DNA of 64,000 bases. It comes from Acestrorhynchus altus. Taxonomy: Eukaryota; Chordata; Actinopteri; Characiformes; Acestrorhynchidae. The position numbers and the translations under genes are program-made. The stretch lies in assembly GCA_034509495.1 (NCBI GenBank), contig CM067522.1:4025256-4089255 (forward strand), given 5' to 3'. The notes under the pieces are model-generated. The model worked only from the letters and a program-made list of their open reading frames with translations. It did not search any database and was not told the DNA's origin. This document shows, one piece after another, positions 1 to 13,531 of the stretch. Numbering within the stretch: position 1 is the stretch's first letter; every line of letters begins with the position of its first letter.

Positions 1-319
1 ACCTATAAAATGGAAGATTTTGTTTCTGGAATATTTAACAATAGTCCAAATAGAATGTAACATTGTTTTTAAGGGTGGAACTGAGAGGGAATATTCAGTT
101 GCTGGGCTCTTGGGGACCCAATGGCACACCTGCTTCAGTACATGAAGGGCTTCCATCAGCTGATAAGCTGGATCAGGTGTGCTGGTGCGAGGAGGCACAT
201 GACTGATGTTGGGAACCACTGGGAATTTGACTCTGCCAAGCTAACTCACCATATCTTACAGCATCCAAAACCACCCTAACCCAACCTACTCTTGTCTAGC
301 CACTGTTCCCTCGCTAGCT
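1..319. other. non-coding sequence, nothing recognised
   Basis: No plausible exon, RNA gene or clear repeat is visible. The stretch around 100-250 has the uneven composition of old dispersed repeat DNA, but I cannot place it in a family. Confidence 0.4.
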
Positions 320-625
320 AACTCAGGCCTCTCTTCTTAAAGTGCTCATTATCGCGGCTGTGCCGTCTAATCGCTGCGAGCCTTTAGTCTCCGAGGACAC
401 GGCTGTTCTGTTCGTTTATCGTTATGAAACCACTCAGCTGAAGCATTATTATGGTAATTTTGTGCTAGGTACTGTGCCCCCCGTCTCGTGTTTGCTGTGC
501 AGATAAAAAGGCATTTTCCCCCTGAAGTTCCTGTGTCAGCTTTAATCTCATTTGAATGTTTAATCTCCAAGTTAGGGCTCCCAGTATAAAGGGAAAAGGC
601 CACAGCTGTATTTACCACCTACAAT
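320..625. promoter_or_regulatory. candidate conserved noncoding element
   Basis: This block is unlike the repeat-laden sequence around it. It has balanced composition, several CpGs (ATCGCGG, AATCGCTGCG) and clustered homeobox/forkhead-like words (TCATTATCG, CGTTTATCGTTATG, TGGTAATTTTG), with no simple repeats. An 83-codon frame on the - strand covers it but resembles no protein family and has no splice context. Calling it an enhancer-type conserved element is inference from texture only. Confidence 0.25.
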
Positions 626-2400
<1,775 letters not shown>

Positions 2401-3330
2401 TCTGATGATTATCGGACTAACTAAACGCAGCTCGAAGAGTGGCTGGTGCACTCAAGACGATCTGAAGCTCTGCATGTCTCGCAAGCTTGAGGGGAAAAAT
2501 GGTGAGAATTTCATGACCTTGAGTTCAGAATCGTTTAGAAGAGCGTGCACTCCCATGTGCAAACGTGGCTCCTTGCTTGAGGTACAACTCCGGATTAGCG
2601 CAAATGAAAGGAAATCAATTCTGTTTCGCAGCTCCCAGGGGTTTCGTCTGACTTTGGCTCGTTCGAGTGCCGCCATCGCACCGCCTACGCTGAGAAGAGG
2701 TGTGTGTTCTCTAGGACGGCACAAAGCCACTTTTGTGGTGCATGTGAGGGAATCTTTTAAAACAAGCGCCTCATCAGGGGCACCGAAGGTACCCCAGTCT
2801 ACGTTTTCGGCTGACAGTGAGATGAGGACAGCGCAATACGGGCCCTGACAAAAGAGCAGCTTCTGGCCTGTGTTGCTGCCAAATTCAGCGGCTGGAAGAA
2901 GAGGCAGGGTGTAACTCTAAACAGGTGGAACTCTTGGTCTGGTTTGGGTGTCCAGTTGGTGTTTTCTCACGCCCGCCAGGGTGTGTCCCACAGCCTGGAG
3001 AGAGAGGGGTTCTCACACACACAGATACACTAGAGTGAACTCTGTTACCTACCACACACACATCAGCTCGTACACACTCTCAGAAGTGACTCAGAAGTTG
3101 GCGTTTGAGAGCGAGAGAGAATAACTCAAGGTCTAAGCAGCGGCTTTAATCACCACTGAAAGGGATCTCAACAGCCCTTATTTATACCAACAAGCCACGT
3201 GATGTGGTCAGTTCAGACCTGTACTTTAACACAGATTAACCAGGTTACCATAGTAAGAGGGGTATAAACCCTTCTGGCTGACAGGCTACAGGCTGACAAC
3301 CTGCTCCACACAAAGTTGTCTGTAATATAC
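2401..3330. other. unexplained block with a 147-codon open frame
   Basis: A + strand frame (2405-2848) and an overlapping antisense frame (2452-2730) are both open. Neither shows a recognisable domain, signal peptide or repeated motif, and both lie in a region less AT-rich than its surroundings. From 3050 to 3320 the sequence includes a CACGTG E-box at 3197 and a block ending just before the fold-back repeat. It may be old retroelement or unique sequence; I do not call a gene. Confidence 0.25.
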
Positions 3331-3718
3331 ACCAATAAACCATAACATTTATAATTACCACCTTGTTTCGACATTCATTGTCCATTTAATCAGCTCCTCT
3401 GACCACACAGGAGCACTTTGTAGTTCTATTATTCCAGACTGTAGTTCATCTGTTTCTCTGCAGACTTTATTCTCCTCCTTTCACCCTGATCTTCAACACT
3501 CAGGACCCCACAGGACCACCACAGAGCAGCTATTATGTGGGTCATTCTCATAGTACTAGTGTGTTAGTGTGTGCTGTGCTGGTAGGAGAGGATCAGACAC
3601 AGCAGTGCTGCTGGTGTGTTTAAACATTGTGTCCTCTGATTGTCCACTTTATTAGACACTCCTATTTTAAAAATTCAGAGACAGAAGCTCATCTGTTTCT
3701 GCACAGTTTGTGTTGGTC
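3329..3718. mobile_element. half copy of a fish fold-back (MITE-like) repeat
   Basis: The segment begins TAATATACACCAATAAACCA and contains phrases of a dispersed repeat common in otophysan fishes: a bracket like AGCACTTTGTAGTTCT, then CACAGGACCACCACAGAGCA, then GATCAGACACAGCAGTGCTG and ATTAGACACTCCTA. From recall of the family, full copies are long palindromes; here only one arm is present and the (TA)n at 3728 sits where the arm stops. A short piece of the complementary arm occurs at 29586-29642. No transposase is encoded. Confidence 0.6.
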
Positions 3719-3726
3719 GTCCTCTA

Positions 3727-3727
<1 letters not shown>

Positions 3728-3789
<62 letters not shown>
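3728..3789. repeat. (TA)n microsatellite
   Basis: About 31 uninterrupted TA dinucleotides, followed by a short ATT-rich tail. Self-complementary and so able to form cruciform structure. Confidence 0.95.
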
Positions 3790-3794
<5 letters not shown>

Positions 3795-4690
3795 TATTAT
3801 AATTGTATATTTAGACAAATAAGCTGATTGCACAGACTTGTTTGATAAAAAAGGGTTTTATAGTTTTTAAAAGTCATTACACATTCTTAAAATATTATAT
3901 TTGCTTTTGAAAATCTGAGAGATTAAATAAGATTAAATTGTTCAAACATTCTGTATCAAAACATGTTTTAAAGAAATGCTTACAAAAGTAATAATGATCT
4001 TTTTCTAAAAAAATGCAAACAGCAACTTCCCATTATACCGTGTGTACTTAAAGAGGGAAAAACCACATGACTTAATCAAATATATTTGTTATTTATTACA
4101 TTTTCTCACCACATTCCCAGCGAGCAAAGAGCTGTTCAGGATGGTTTTTAAAAGGTTTCAGAAAGGTTAGCCTGTAACATTGCAGAAATAATGTTCCAGG
4201 AATATTCAGAAAAATGTCACATCATTTCTTTAATATTCCCAGTTAGAAAAAAGTCACAAATGTGTAACCATCTAAGGTAACTTTCCCAAAACTAAACATA
4301 CAATAATTAAAATATTTTACTTCCATTGCTTTTTGAAAAAGAATTAACACATGAAAAACACATATTTAATGGTGAAAATAAACGAATAGAGATTAAAAAA
4401 AGGAAATATATAATACTTTTATATATTATATATTTAAATATTAAATATTTAATAAATTTAAACGTCCAGAAAACTGGACACATTGAATTTTCGGAACTTT
4501 CAGAACGTTCCCATTTTTTTTCCGCGCTGCAGTAATTACATTTCTTTCTTCTGTCAAAACGTCATGTTTGCTGATGATAAAAGCTGAACATGTGCATGTC
4601 TTGTTTTCCTCTGAGCATTTTGGAGGGAACATATGCAGATCCCACTGGTTTCCTAGTGGCTATAAACCTGCACATCACATAGACTACACC
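3790..4690. other. AT-rich non-coding sequence
   Basis: Very AT-rich with no exon-like signals. At 4110-4320 there are repeated near-identical words (GAAAGGTTAGCCTGTAACAT, GTTCCAGGAATATTC) that suggest a decayed dispersed repeat, without definable ends. Confidence 0.35.
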
Positions 4691-5560
4691 TCTGTTCTTG
4701 TCACTCTGTCATTCCCCAACTTTCCATCCGTCTCTCCAGCCCTTCGATCTCTCCAGGATCTCTCCAGGCTTCGTCTCTGACAGCACACCTCCTGTTTTAA
4801 TAGTAGCTCAATCCTGAGCAAGGTCATTAATTGCGGCTGGGACCTGGGTTATCCCAGCTCTGTTGCTGCACAGAGAGGAAGAAACAGAGATTTTTTTTTT
4901 TTCCTTGACGTGGCTCAACTTACGGATGTCTTTAGAGATTGCCAGCCTGATTGCTTCGTATGGACCCCGTGGCCCACAGCAATTAGGAGCCGCGGACCCG
5001 AGGAGGCCCCCGTGCTGATTGGGCAGGGGAGAGCCCTCGCCGGACGCGGGGCCCAGGCACTCGGAGACGAGTGAGGAGAAGGAGAAGTGGGAGGCCTGGG
5101 AGTGCGCTAATGACTTCTCGAGCCAGGGACATGAGTAGTGGGTAATTGGTAAATGGCAGTATAATGAAACAATTAGACACGTAATGACTTGGTACACGTG
5201 CGGAAGGCTGAGGCGGATGTTGGCACCGGAGAGGGTCGAAAGGGAAGCAGAGGAAGAAGAAGAAGAAGAAGAGAGAGCGGGAGAGAGAGCAGAGGAAAGA
5301 CAAAAAGAGATGGACTGACGGATGCTACCATGTCAGCTTTACTTACTCCATTCCTGCAAGTGTTGTTTCTGTAGAAACACAGTTTGTAGTCAACCATTCT
5401 CTTTGTAGATGAAACACGTTTGACAAGAGCGTAATGAGTTTAAACAAGGACAAGAGGAACAGTTTCACACACTTTGATGGCTTATAGACCACAGTATAGA
5501 ACACATTTTCATTACGTCTGGTCACAGTCCAGTCATGACCAAGCATGAAGTGGTGAAAGT
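4691..5560. promoter_or_regulatory. candidate conserved noncoding block
   Basis: Sequence of mixed composition including a CpG-rich core (4980-5070) followed by a run of homeobox-type sites around 5140-5190 (GGTAATTGG, AACAATTAGACACGTAATGA). A short AGA-rich purine tract lies at 5249-5290. Several frames of 60-130 codons overlap on both strands, which is a composition effect. No splice-bounded exon is apparent. The regulatory reading is inference. Confidence 0.25.
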
Positions 5561-5574
5561 TTGTGCCTCGAACT

Positions 5575-6366
5575 TAAATGTAAATGAGGAAAAACAAATG
5601 AGACTAAAATTTTCATCGTCAGTTTCACTTGTTGGTTTATTTTTTGGCAAAATATGTGAACATTGGGTTCAGGTCTGTGGTGTGACCCCCTTGTGGAGCA
5701 TTAATTGCAGCTAAACATTTGTAATAACCGATGTCCGTTCCCACACATTGGATTGGGGGTATTTTTAACCCATTTCTTTGTACAAAACAGCTTCAACTCT
5801 GTTATGTTGGTGGGTTTCCCCCCATAAACTGCTTGCTTCAGGTCCTTCCACCACATTTCAATTGGATCAACATTAACTTTCTTCTTCTTCTTTGTCTCTT
5901 CTTTGGTAGAACCACTTGTAAGCTTAGGGTCATTGTCTTTCTGCATGTTCAGTTGAGATTCAGTTCCTGCACCGATATCCTGATGTTTTCTTTTAGAATT
6001 TGCTGGTATAATTCCAAATGTATTGTTCCATCAATAATGGCAAGCCGTCCTGGCTCAGATGCAGCAAAACAGCCCCAAGCCATACTATCACCACCATGTT
6101 TCACAGATGGTTAATGCCAACATGCCAATTTTCCATCTTTCAAACATAACACATCTCATTTAAATGCTCTACTTTGGTCTCATCCATCCACAAAACATTG
6201 TTCCAGTAGCATTCTGGACTGTTTCTTTAGTAAACTGCAGATGGGCTGCAATGTTCTTTTTGGAGAATAGCAACGTTCTCCTTGCAACTGTGCCATACAC
6301 ACCATCATTGTTCAGTGTTCTCCTGATGATGGACCGGTGAACATTATCATTAGCCTGTGGACTCAG
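5575..6366 (-). mobile_element. Tc1-like transposon relic, family A
   Basis: On the - strand the segment encodes pieces of a Tc1/mariner DDE transposase. At 6387-6169 there is RRTLNNDGVYGTVARR followed by SKKNIAAHLQF, part of the N-terminal half. At 6060-6000 the words complement the GRLAIIDGT region. At 5946-5701 there is a QKDNDPK box (second catalytic Asp) and DPIEMWWKDLK (final acidic residue). The stretch that normally separates the lysine run from the PIE motif is missing, and stops and frameshifts break the frame. The 5' end of the element (6366 side) is truncated. The same family recurs at 11948-13260. Dead copy. Confidence 0.85.
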
Positions 6367-6868
6367 CTGAGTACCTTTCAAAGCCATGGCAAAACTGTCA
6401 TGCCTTCCTTGAAATGACCCACTGGTGATTATGTAATGACTATCAGTGGCCTGAAGAATGCAAAGAAAGGAGGTGGAGCTGAAAGGCAGACAGTGTTTAA
6501 CAGTTGGAGAGGTGTTCTTTTCATGGAATTTTGCACTTTTTTTTCTACAAACCTTTGCTCATTGTGATGTTACCTGATGTGAATGGTTTGGGAATGCCCA
6601 CACTTGTATACGTTGTGAGGTTTTGTCTTGTGTGTGAGGGTGAACTCTCAAAGAGGCTTGTTTAGATGTTTCAGGGGAGGCTTTCCTTTTCATCCCCCTT
6701 CTGTTCGATGTAACTTTTTCATACCTCTGTATATGTTTGTTCTGAACAAGACTTTCGGACATTAGCAAACAAAAAAATCATAACTTTTTTAATGCATTAC
6801 ATTAGATTAATTACACGTCAAGTACCATCAACATTACGGTGTCATATTAACAGAGAAAAGTGGATTAA
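6367..6868. other. non-coding sequence, possible old repeat
   Basis: The stretch 6560-6650 shares wording with the element at 32878 (a GTTACCT...GGGAATG(C/T)CCACAC(C/T)T arrangement), so a diverged copy of that repeat may lie here. No gene. Confidence 0.3.
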
Positions 6869-7043
6869 ATGGCAGAAATGGTGGCTCTTGTGAGCCTGAG
6901 GAAAGAGGTTAATAGTAAAATGACAGTAGGTTTATTGCGTGAGAGACAGTCCACCCTGCTGGGCCCAATCATACCTCCACCACCGGTTCAAAGAGAATCT
7001 CCGGACAGTAATAAAGCAAAATCCACTGACCAACGATATGGTT

Positions 7044-7287
7044 TGTGTGTGTGTGTGTGTTGGTCATTTCCATTCACTTACTGTACCTCCCTGGGGCACT
7101 GCAGCATCACCACTGGCTGGCATGCACACCACCCACCCCCCGATACACACACACACACACACACACGCACCCTTGGTGTGCATAATTGACAGTGTGGTTA
7201 ACCTCAGATGATGAACGCCCTTGATTTCCCATGAGTCCAGCACAGCAGGAAGTCAAGGTTATACACTCGTAACCCCCTTCCACACAG

Positions 7288-7319
<32 letters not shown>
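7044..7319. repeat. cluster of short (GT)n and (CA)n tracts
   Basis: A GT tract at 7044-7060 is followed by CA tracts at about 7144-7166 and 7293-7319. The GT and CA tracts are complementary across about 85 bases. Frames rich in Cys-Val or Thr-His here are artefacts of these tracts. Confidence 0.9.
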
Positions 7320-8640
7320 TTTGAGAGAGGTAGTGAGAGGACATAGCACACTCAGTGGTCAGCCACTCCCATTATAACTGAGTTAAAGTATTGATCCTGT
7401 TCTGTTGGCGTCATCATAGAGTCCAGCTGTCATGAGCTGCTCTTAAATTCAACTTCAGTTTGACTCTCTTTAACAAGAATCTCTTTCCCAAAATCCTCGT
7501 GTTGCCATAAACTGATAGTGAAGCAAAATCACTCTTCACTTAAAAAAAAAACAACAAAAGTTTAAAGCAGCATAATTTGGCATTTTTGCCATTTGACCAT
7601 TTTTTGGCCTTTTAGTAGCAGCTTCATGTCGATCCTCAGCTGACCTGCTGTAAGGAGAACAGTGTCTCTATCTTTGCTACTCCAGGTTTGACACACTGTT
7701 AACTGCACTTTGCTGAATTAGGCAGGACAACACTCCTGAGAATGTTATTGTAAGATCTTCTATTATTACTCTACTGCCTCAGTCCACATGCTTCTTTCAC
7801 TTTCACTGACCATTCTGTTTCTCTCAGCTCGCCCAGAAATGCATGTGTAAAGTGCGCCCTGTAGTGCAGGTTGAAAGCATGAACTACGTTTTCCCAAACT
7901 ACTCACGGAACGATGTTAGTAGCGTCTCGTTGATCCTTCTTATGCTTCGAAGCCTCAGTTTCATATTTTTCTCAAGGAGCTGTATATTTTGTGGGACAAA
8001 ATATAACGTCAAGACTGTTACGGTAATACAGAATTTGGCTAATTTTACAGATCTGTTTTACTTTCGTGGGTTTTTTTTGAAGGAGGACACAACAGAGTTT
8101 GAGGTTCATGGTTTGTCACTCTTGCAATAGGCAACGGGCAACTCAATAGGCAATTGTTTTTACATTTTATTGTTTTAAACTACTGTCATTAAGTTCTGCA
8201 GGATAATTATTTATTAAGATATATTATGCTTATTATTCCAGGTTTTTCAAGGCTGTCACGTCTGTCTCTGGTCTTGCCATTTACATTCAGTCCCCAAAGC
8301 ACCCAGAGCTCCGTCTCTCTGAGTTTGAGAGAATAATAATTTAGTTAAAGTTCTTGTATGAGCTCATTGTATGTTGAGGTGCGTATCTCAGAACCCCAAA
8401 AGACTTTCCTGTTTTAATGTTTGTGAGTCGGAGAGAACTTCACTTTTTTTTTTTGCGTAAGTTTGAAACATCTCAACAAAGCTCTGCAAAGTTGGCGAAC
8501 TGTGTTTTTTTTTTTCTGTATTTGAATAATGCTCAATCTAAACTTTATTTTTACTATCTTATTTTCACTCCCCAGATGCTCAAGTTCCGCAGGAACGTAG
8601 AGCTGCTTCTGCGGCTTCGGGTGGCAGAATAATTCCCTTT
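7320..8640. other. non-coding sequence, nothing recognised
   Basis: No exon with splice sites and no repeat family recognised. A 95-codon + strand frame at 7843-8130 has no domain-like features. Confidence 0.35.
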
Positions 8641-8880
8641 TCTTAAAGCATTCCTTATTCATATGTTATTTGTTTATGCGGATAAATTATTAACAAAAAA
8701 ATTGCTGCATTTTTACAAAGGTTCCAGTTTGCAGTTAATGATTCTCCTCCGTTCTCTCCCGATGGGTTTTTTTTTTTTTTGGTTGGTAATTTTCTTGAAT
8801 ATAAAAACTGCATAATTCATGCGCATTGGCAGACCACATCTATTAATTATGCCTTTCTTTTTAGGTGCTTGTGTTTTTAT
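8641..8880. promoter_or_regulatory. candidate conserved AT-rich element
   Basis: Homeobox-like words are concentrated here (TAAATTATTAAC, CAGTTAATGATTCTCC, TATTAATTATGCC), with a poly(T) run at 8767-8780 in the middle. It resembles vertebrate developmental enhancer sequence in texture, which is inference only. Confidence 0.2.
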
Positions 8881-9735
8881 GGTGTGATTTATTTTATTTA
8901 TTTTTTATTTCCTTTTTTTTTCTAAAGGGTTATCAGGAGTTTGCAACTTGGAGAATCCTTAGGGTGAAAAGGCCAGAGACAGAGAGAGAGAGAGAGGGAG
9001 ATTCGTCACTGGAAGGGAAGGTGGACGAAGATAAACTTGCTTTGGTAAAAAAAAAAAAAAATGAGAGCAGGAGACAGAGTGAGTGTGAGAGTGCGCGCGA
9101 GAGAGAAAAGTTTGTTGGGAAACAGAGATGTAAATGGCCTTGTTTAGTAATTTATAGATGTGGGAATTGAGCGAGAGTCTCTACAGAGTCATAAACTATT
9201 GATGTGTCTAATCTTTTAGATCCTGCCAACATGATAATCAGAATGTGGATGACAGCAAGAGGCATATCTACCCCATCCTACCCCTTCAGATGCGTGCACA
9301 CAAACAGGCGCACACACTTTCTATTACCGCCAACGTTGTGCGATTCCAGTGCTGCTGCTTCTCTCTTTTTTAATATAAAATACACACGGTTTCGTCAACT
9401 CCAGCTAAGCTTGGGTGCGGACTGTGAATGGGCCACTTCTACCAAGAACTAATAAAGACATAAGCTCCACTTCAGCTAGAGAAAACGTCCCATGGCGGCT
9501 TGCGTCCTCATCTGTTCTTTCCCTACAACAGGCGTCCCCCTTGCTTCTGCAGACACACACAAATGTACACTTCCAACATGTTGTGCTGCGCAGAAATCAT
9601 TATTAGATTAAGGGTACGAGTGAACTGGCTTGTTGTTAGATGTGTTTGCTTCAGTTGTACTCATGAGAACGATGAAATAAATGCAAACGTAAACACATGC
9701 TGCAGAATTTGCCACATTTAACCCATTCACACTGT
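8881..9735. other. non-coding sequence with purine tracts
   Basis: Contains a short GA tract (8978-8996) and an A run at 9048-9060, then unique-looking sequence with isolated CpGs. No gene seen. Confidence 0.35.
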
Positions 9736-9739
9736 ATAA

Positions 9740-9870
9740 CACACACATACACACTAGTGAATTCACACACTAGGGGGCAGTGAGCACACCTGCCTGGAGT
9801 GGTGGGCAGCTATCTCCTAGGAGCTCGGGGAGTTAAATGCCTTGCTCACGGGCATGTCATTCATGTCCTG
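9740..9870. repeat. fragment of a fish dispersed repeat
   Basis: Contains the phrase GGGGGCAGTGAGCACACCTG followed by GGAGTGGTGGGCAGCTAT, GAGCTCGGGGAGTTAAATG and CCTTGCTCACGGGCA. From recall this belongs to an abundant teleost dispersed repeat. Both ends are degraded. Confidence 0.5.
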
Positions 9871-9954
9871 CCATGTCCTGCCAGTGACTAATATGAATGG
9901 CTGGTAAAGATCAGTTTTATTTTTTAGTTGATGCAGAAACCTGGCCAGAAGTCT

Positions 9955-10095
9955 GCTTCTAGCCTTACAGGATTTAAAGTCTCTCCTGCAAACGTCTTGG
10001 TGCCAGATACCACAGAACACCTTCAGAGGTCTTCTGGAGTCCATTCCCAGAGGGGTCAGATCTCCGTTTGGTGGCATGATGGGCACCTTCATCCG
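9955..10095. repeat. fragment of a MITE-like fish repeat
   Basis: The words GCCAGATACCACAGAACACC, TTCAGAGGTCTTCTGGAGTC and GAGGGGTCAGATCTC match, from recall, the end portion of a dispersed fish element. The 101-codon - strand frame over it is not a gene. Confidence 0.4.
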
Positions 10096-10099
10096 GTGT

Positions 10100-10860
10100 T
10101 TGTAGTCTGAAAGTGTTCGCAAGTTAGCAAATCTAATACATTTCAGAATTTAACTAAACTATACACGAAGAATGAGTTACATTAATGAAAATAACTTTAT
10201 TTGATTATTGTAAGAACAGTGGAACCCTTTCAACGCTATATAGACCCCCCATAAACTCTTTATACAAAAACAGGTACAAGAGGTTTTTCCCATCATACAG
10301 AAGAAACATTTAAGCTTTTAATCACATGTACGATTGTATGTGTTACAAGATGGAAATCAAAGACGAAATGACATTAAGACACAATGAATGCTCATGTTTA
10401 TTCTAAAACAGGTCAAGTGCTACTGTTAGCTTTGGTTCTTATATTTCTAGATTCCCACACAAGTATTTGATCCATTGTGATCTAAAGACCCCACCATGTT
10501 TCTTCAGTGTTTTTTTTTTACTAAATAATTAAATTCAATTTTCATTTGTTTTGACAATAAAAAACAAAACATCTAGCATTTATTGAAATTAAATTTCATA
10601 AGGAGTTCATATGATAATTGTTCTAGTCTATTAAAACTGCTTATTTGTCCTGTTACCTGCTGCAGCTTTATTTTATCTCTCAGTACTTTCAATATCTCTC
10701 TCTCTCTCTTCATTAATTAAACTAAAAGAATTTGAGGCAGCTCAGTGTCACTGCAGTCATTTGACTCTTAATGTCTTCTGACATGTATGAAGCCTTCTAT
10801 TACAAAGGAACCGATGAATAATGTACAGTACTCAGGGCTGCACTATCCCTCGCGGTTGAC
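10100..10860. other. AT-rich non-coding sequence
   Basis: AT-rich unique-looking sequence, with a small CT run at 10697-10708. No exon or transposon recognised. Confidence 0.35.
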
Positions 10861-11290
10861 GACGGAAGAACGGTTTATACACTAAACAAATCAAACGTAT
10901 TCTTTCAACGCATCTTTAACGTATGCCGTTTGCCCTGAATTATTCAAGGGTCTGGCTAAATTTTTTATCGGCTCTCCGATAAGGGGGCTGTGACTGCACA
11001 ACGTGGCAAAAAAGGCAAGCTTAGTGGACAGATTGTGTCATGGATAAATAAAGCTCTGAGTAAATTGTCTGTGATCAGACAGGTCGTATTTAGAAGCATG
11101 ACGTTTACCTTGCTGTTGGTGCACAAGAGTAGCTGTGTTTCTTGATGCATGTTTAGGCATATCGGACAGACAAGGCTAATTTTGAATGGAATCAGCAAAT
11201 TTCCCACACAGGTTTCTGCCCTCTCTTCAGATGGATCATTTTTGGCTAAATGAATTATGAAAAACAATGGGAGAAGGTGCTTCTAATATT
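10861..11290. promoter_or_regulatory. candidate conserved noncoding element
   Basis: About 430 bases without simple repeats, with scattered CpGs and near-palindromic ATCGGCTCTCCGATAAG. A 100-codon - strand frame (10965-11267) crosses it but shows no family resemblance. Judged conserved-looking on composition only. Confidence 0.22.
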
Positions 11291-11940
11291 TGAAAAGACA
11301 GAAAATCTAGAAAATTAAAAGCAGATCTTGGTTTTTTATTTGGAGAGGTTAGACGGCGTTTGTGTGCATCACATTAATCTTCTTACAATGAAATAAGTGT
11401 GAAAACTCAAGAGCTGATTCTTTCTGGAATAAGCCTGTAAATGCCTTTATAAAATTTGTATTTGATAATTCATGCAGTCAAGAGACAATAAACATGTTAA
11501 AATTAACTAATTTATTAGTAAATTAAAAAATATAGAATTTTCAGATTTTTTGTCTGACAAATTCCTACAGAAGGTACTAGTTTTACATCACTAGTACTTA
11601 CATCATTACATCACTAGTATTCATTAACAGCTCTCCTCATGGGAGTCTGATATTTTTCAAAAGCTGGTTTGGTAAATCAATGATTAATCCTTAGCTCTAG
11701 GTTCTAGTTGCTGGTTCTAGTTTAGGGGACATGAAACTGTGTAGAGTGAAGAACTGAATTCTGGGTTTCATGAAGGGTCTAATGAGTTAATGATGTTAAA
11801 CCAGGTGTGCTGGTGATAGAATTGAACACATCCACTTGCTGGCTGTGGATCTCCAGGAAAAATGTGGAACCAAGCTTTGTTCTTCAAACTAGTTTTTAGA
11901 AACACATAGAGATACATTTTTATGAACCTCTATACAGTCG
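11291..11940. other. AT-rich non-coding sequence
   Basis: Includes a short duplication of TACATCACTAGTA-type words at 11583-11620. No gene or defined repeat. Confidence 0.35.
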
Positions 11941-11947
11941 TTATATA

Positions 11948-13260
11948 CAGTGGTCCATGAAAGTTGACGAACCATCTAAAACCTTCTATATTTCTAAATA
12001 TATTTAAGCAAACTCTCAGATTTAAAAAGTAGATAAAAAATAGACAAAAATATTAATGTTGCTTATTTTTTTATGGAGGAAGTTTATCCAGTATTACATA
12101 TCTGTGAGCGGCAAAAGTATGTGAACCTTTGCTTTCAGTATCTGGTATGACATCCTTGTTTGCTGTAAAAATAACTCACATGATCTGTCAGAATATACAC
12201 ACCTTTTCTGAAAGGCCCCAGAGGCTGCAACACCATTAAACAAGAGGCAGAGCACCATCAGATCCATTATCAACAAATAGAAAGAAAGTGGTACCACAAC
12301 AAACCTGCCAAGAGAGGGCCGCCCACCAAAACTCTCAGACCAGGCCAGGAGGGCATTAATCAGAGGCAGCACAGAGACCAAAGGTAACCCAGATGGAGCT
12401 GCAAAAATAGGAAGGATCAATCTGAGTTTGTCAAAAAGCATGTGGGAGACTGTTACTGAGGAAGGTGGTCTGGTCAGATGCGACCAAAATTTTACAGTCC
12501 TCATTGTAGCAGTCCTCACTGAAGGAGCTGGAGCAGTTTTGCCTTGAGGAACGGGCAAAAATCCCAGTGGCAAGATGTGGTAGCTCATAGTGACTTGTCC
12601 TATTTGTTGTTTGCTTCACAATAAAAAAAAAACATCAAATGTTCAAAGTTGTAGACATTTTCTGTAAATTAAATGACGCAAACCCTTAAATAATCCATTT
12701 TAATTTCAGGTTGTGAGGTAGCAAAACACAAATGAAAATATACTTAGGGCTATTGTCTTGCTGCATGACCCACATTCTCTTGAAATGCAGCTCACAGACA
12801 AATGTCCTAACATTTGTCTTTAGAATGTTCTGGTATAATTCAGAATTCATTTTTCCATCAATGATGGCAAGCACTCCTGGCCCTTATGCAGCAAAACAGC
12901 CCCAAAACACGATACTACCACCACTGTATTTAAAAAATGGGATGTTTTTTTTTTCATGCTGGAATGCAGTGTTTTTCTTTCTCCAAACCAATCAGATCTG
13001 TTGTTCCCATCCATGCACAAAATAAATTTCCAGTAGCGTTCTCTTATCAATGTGATATGTAGCAAATTGCAGATGAGCAGCAATGTTTGAGCAGCAGCTT
13101 TCTCCTTTTAACCCTGCTATGAACACCATTCTTGTTCATTGTTCACCTGATGGTGGACTAATGGAAATTAACAGTGTGAGAAAGGCCTTTAGATGCTTAC
13201 AAGGTCTCTTAGTTTCCATTGTGGCCTCGACTATGACTATCACACGTTCTTGCTCATGAA
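11948..13260 (-). mobile_element. Tc1-like transposon relic, family A, interrupted
   Basis: The left end starts CAGTGGTCCATGAAAGTTGA after a TA, as Tc1 termini do. It continues with GAGCGGCAAAAGTATGTGAA and TTTGCTTTCAGTATCTGGT before being interrupted near 12180. Family A resumes near 12741 with the transposase coding on the - strand: LAIIDGKMNSELYQNILK and MQQDNSPKY (second catalytic Asp region) at about 12870-12730, then further N-terminal parts up to 13260. Stops and indels destroy the frame. About 240 bases of family A expected at the interruption are absent. The N-terminal end and right terminus are lost. Confidence 0.8.
12180..12740 (+). mobile_element. internally deleted Tc1-like element, family B, inside family A
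   Basis: The + strand reads GTTTNLPREGRPPKLSDQAR followed by RALIRG, the second helix-turn-helix of a Tc1 transposase. It then jumps to the region around the first catalytic residue (words KSMWETV and LVRCDQNF), and jumps again to KELEQFCLEE-type C-terminal wording at 12519-12570. The 3' flank (12600-12735) matches the end of that family as recalled. So it is an internally deleted, non-autonomous copy. The 164-codon - strand frame (12094-12588) is its antisense shadow. Confidence 0.8.
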
Positions 13261-13332
13261 GGAACACTACACAGATACCTTTATATGTATTTACACATAT
13301 ACACACTAACTAAACAATACTCAAAAATATCT

Positions 13333-13347
13333 TACACACACAAACAC

Positions 13348-13422
<75 letters not shown>

Positions 13423-13432
13423 CACACACACA
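13333..13432. repeat. (CA)n microsatellite
   Basis: About 100 bases of CA with three CG or AA interruptions. It is paired with the (GT)n tract at 13532, giving complementary arms. Confidence 0.95.
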
Positions 13433-13525
13433 AACGGGGGGGTTTACATAAAATGACCCCCTCCTGGCATACATGCTCATCATCATGTCCTGGAGCAAGA
13501 CATCTTCCCTTTGCTCTTTTTGCGA

Positions 13526-13531
<6 letters not shown>

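Noticed and set aside
2405..2848. 147-codon + strand frame as a gene
   Set aside because: No domain, no splice or promoter context, and an equally open antisense frame. Left as unexplained.
12094..12588. 164-codon - strand frame that looks like a membrane protein
   Set aside because: It is the antisense of the family B Tc1 transposase fragment on the + strand.
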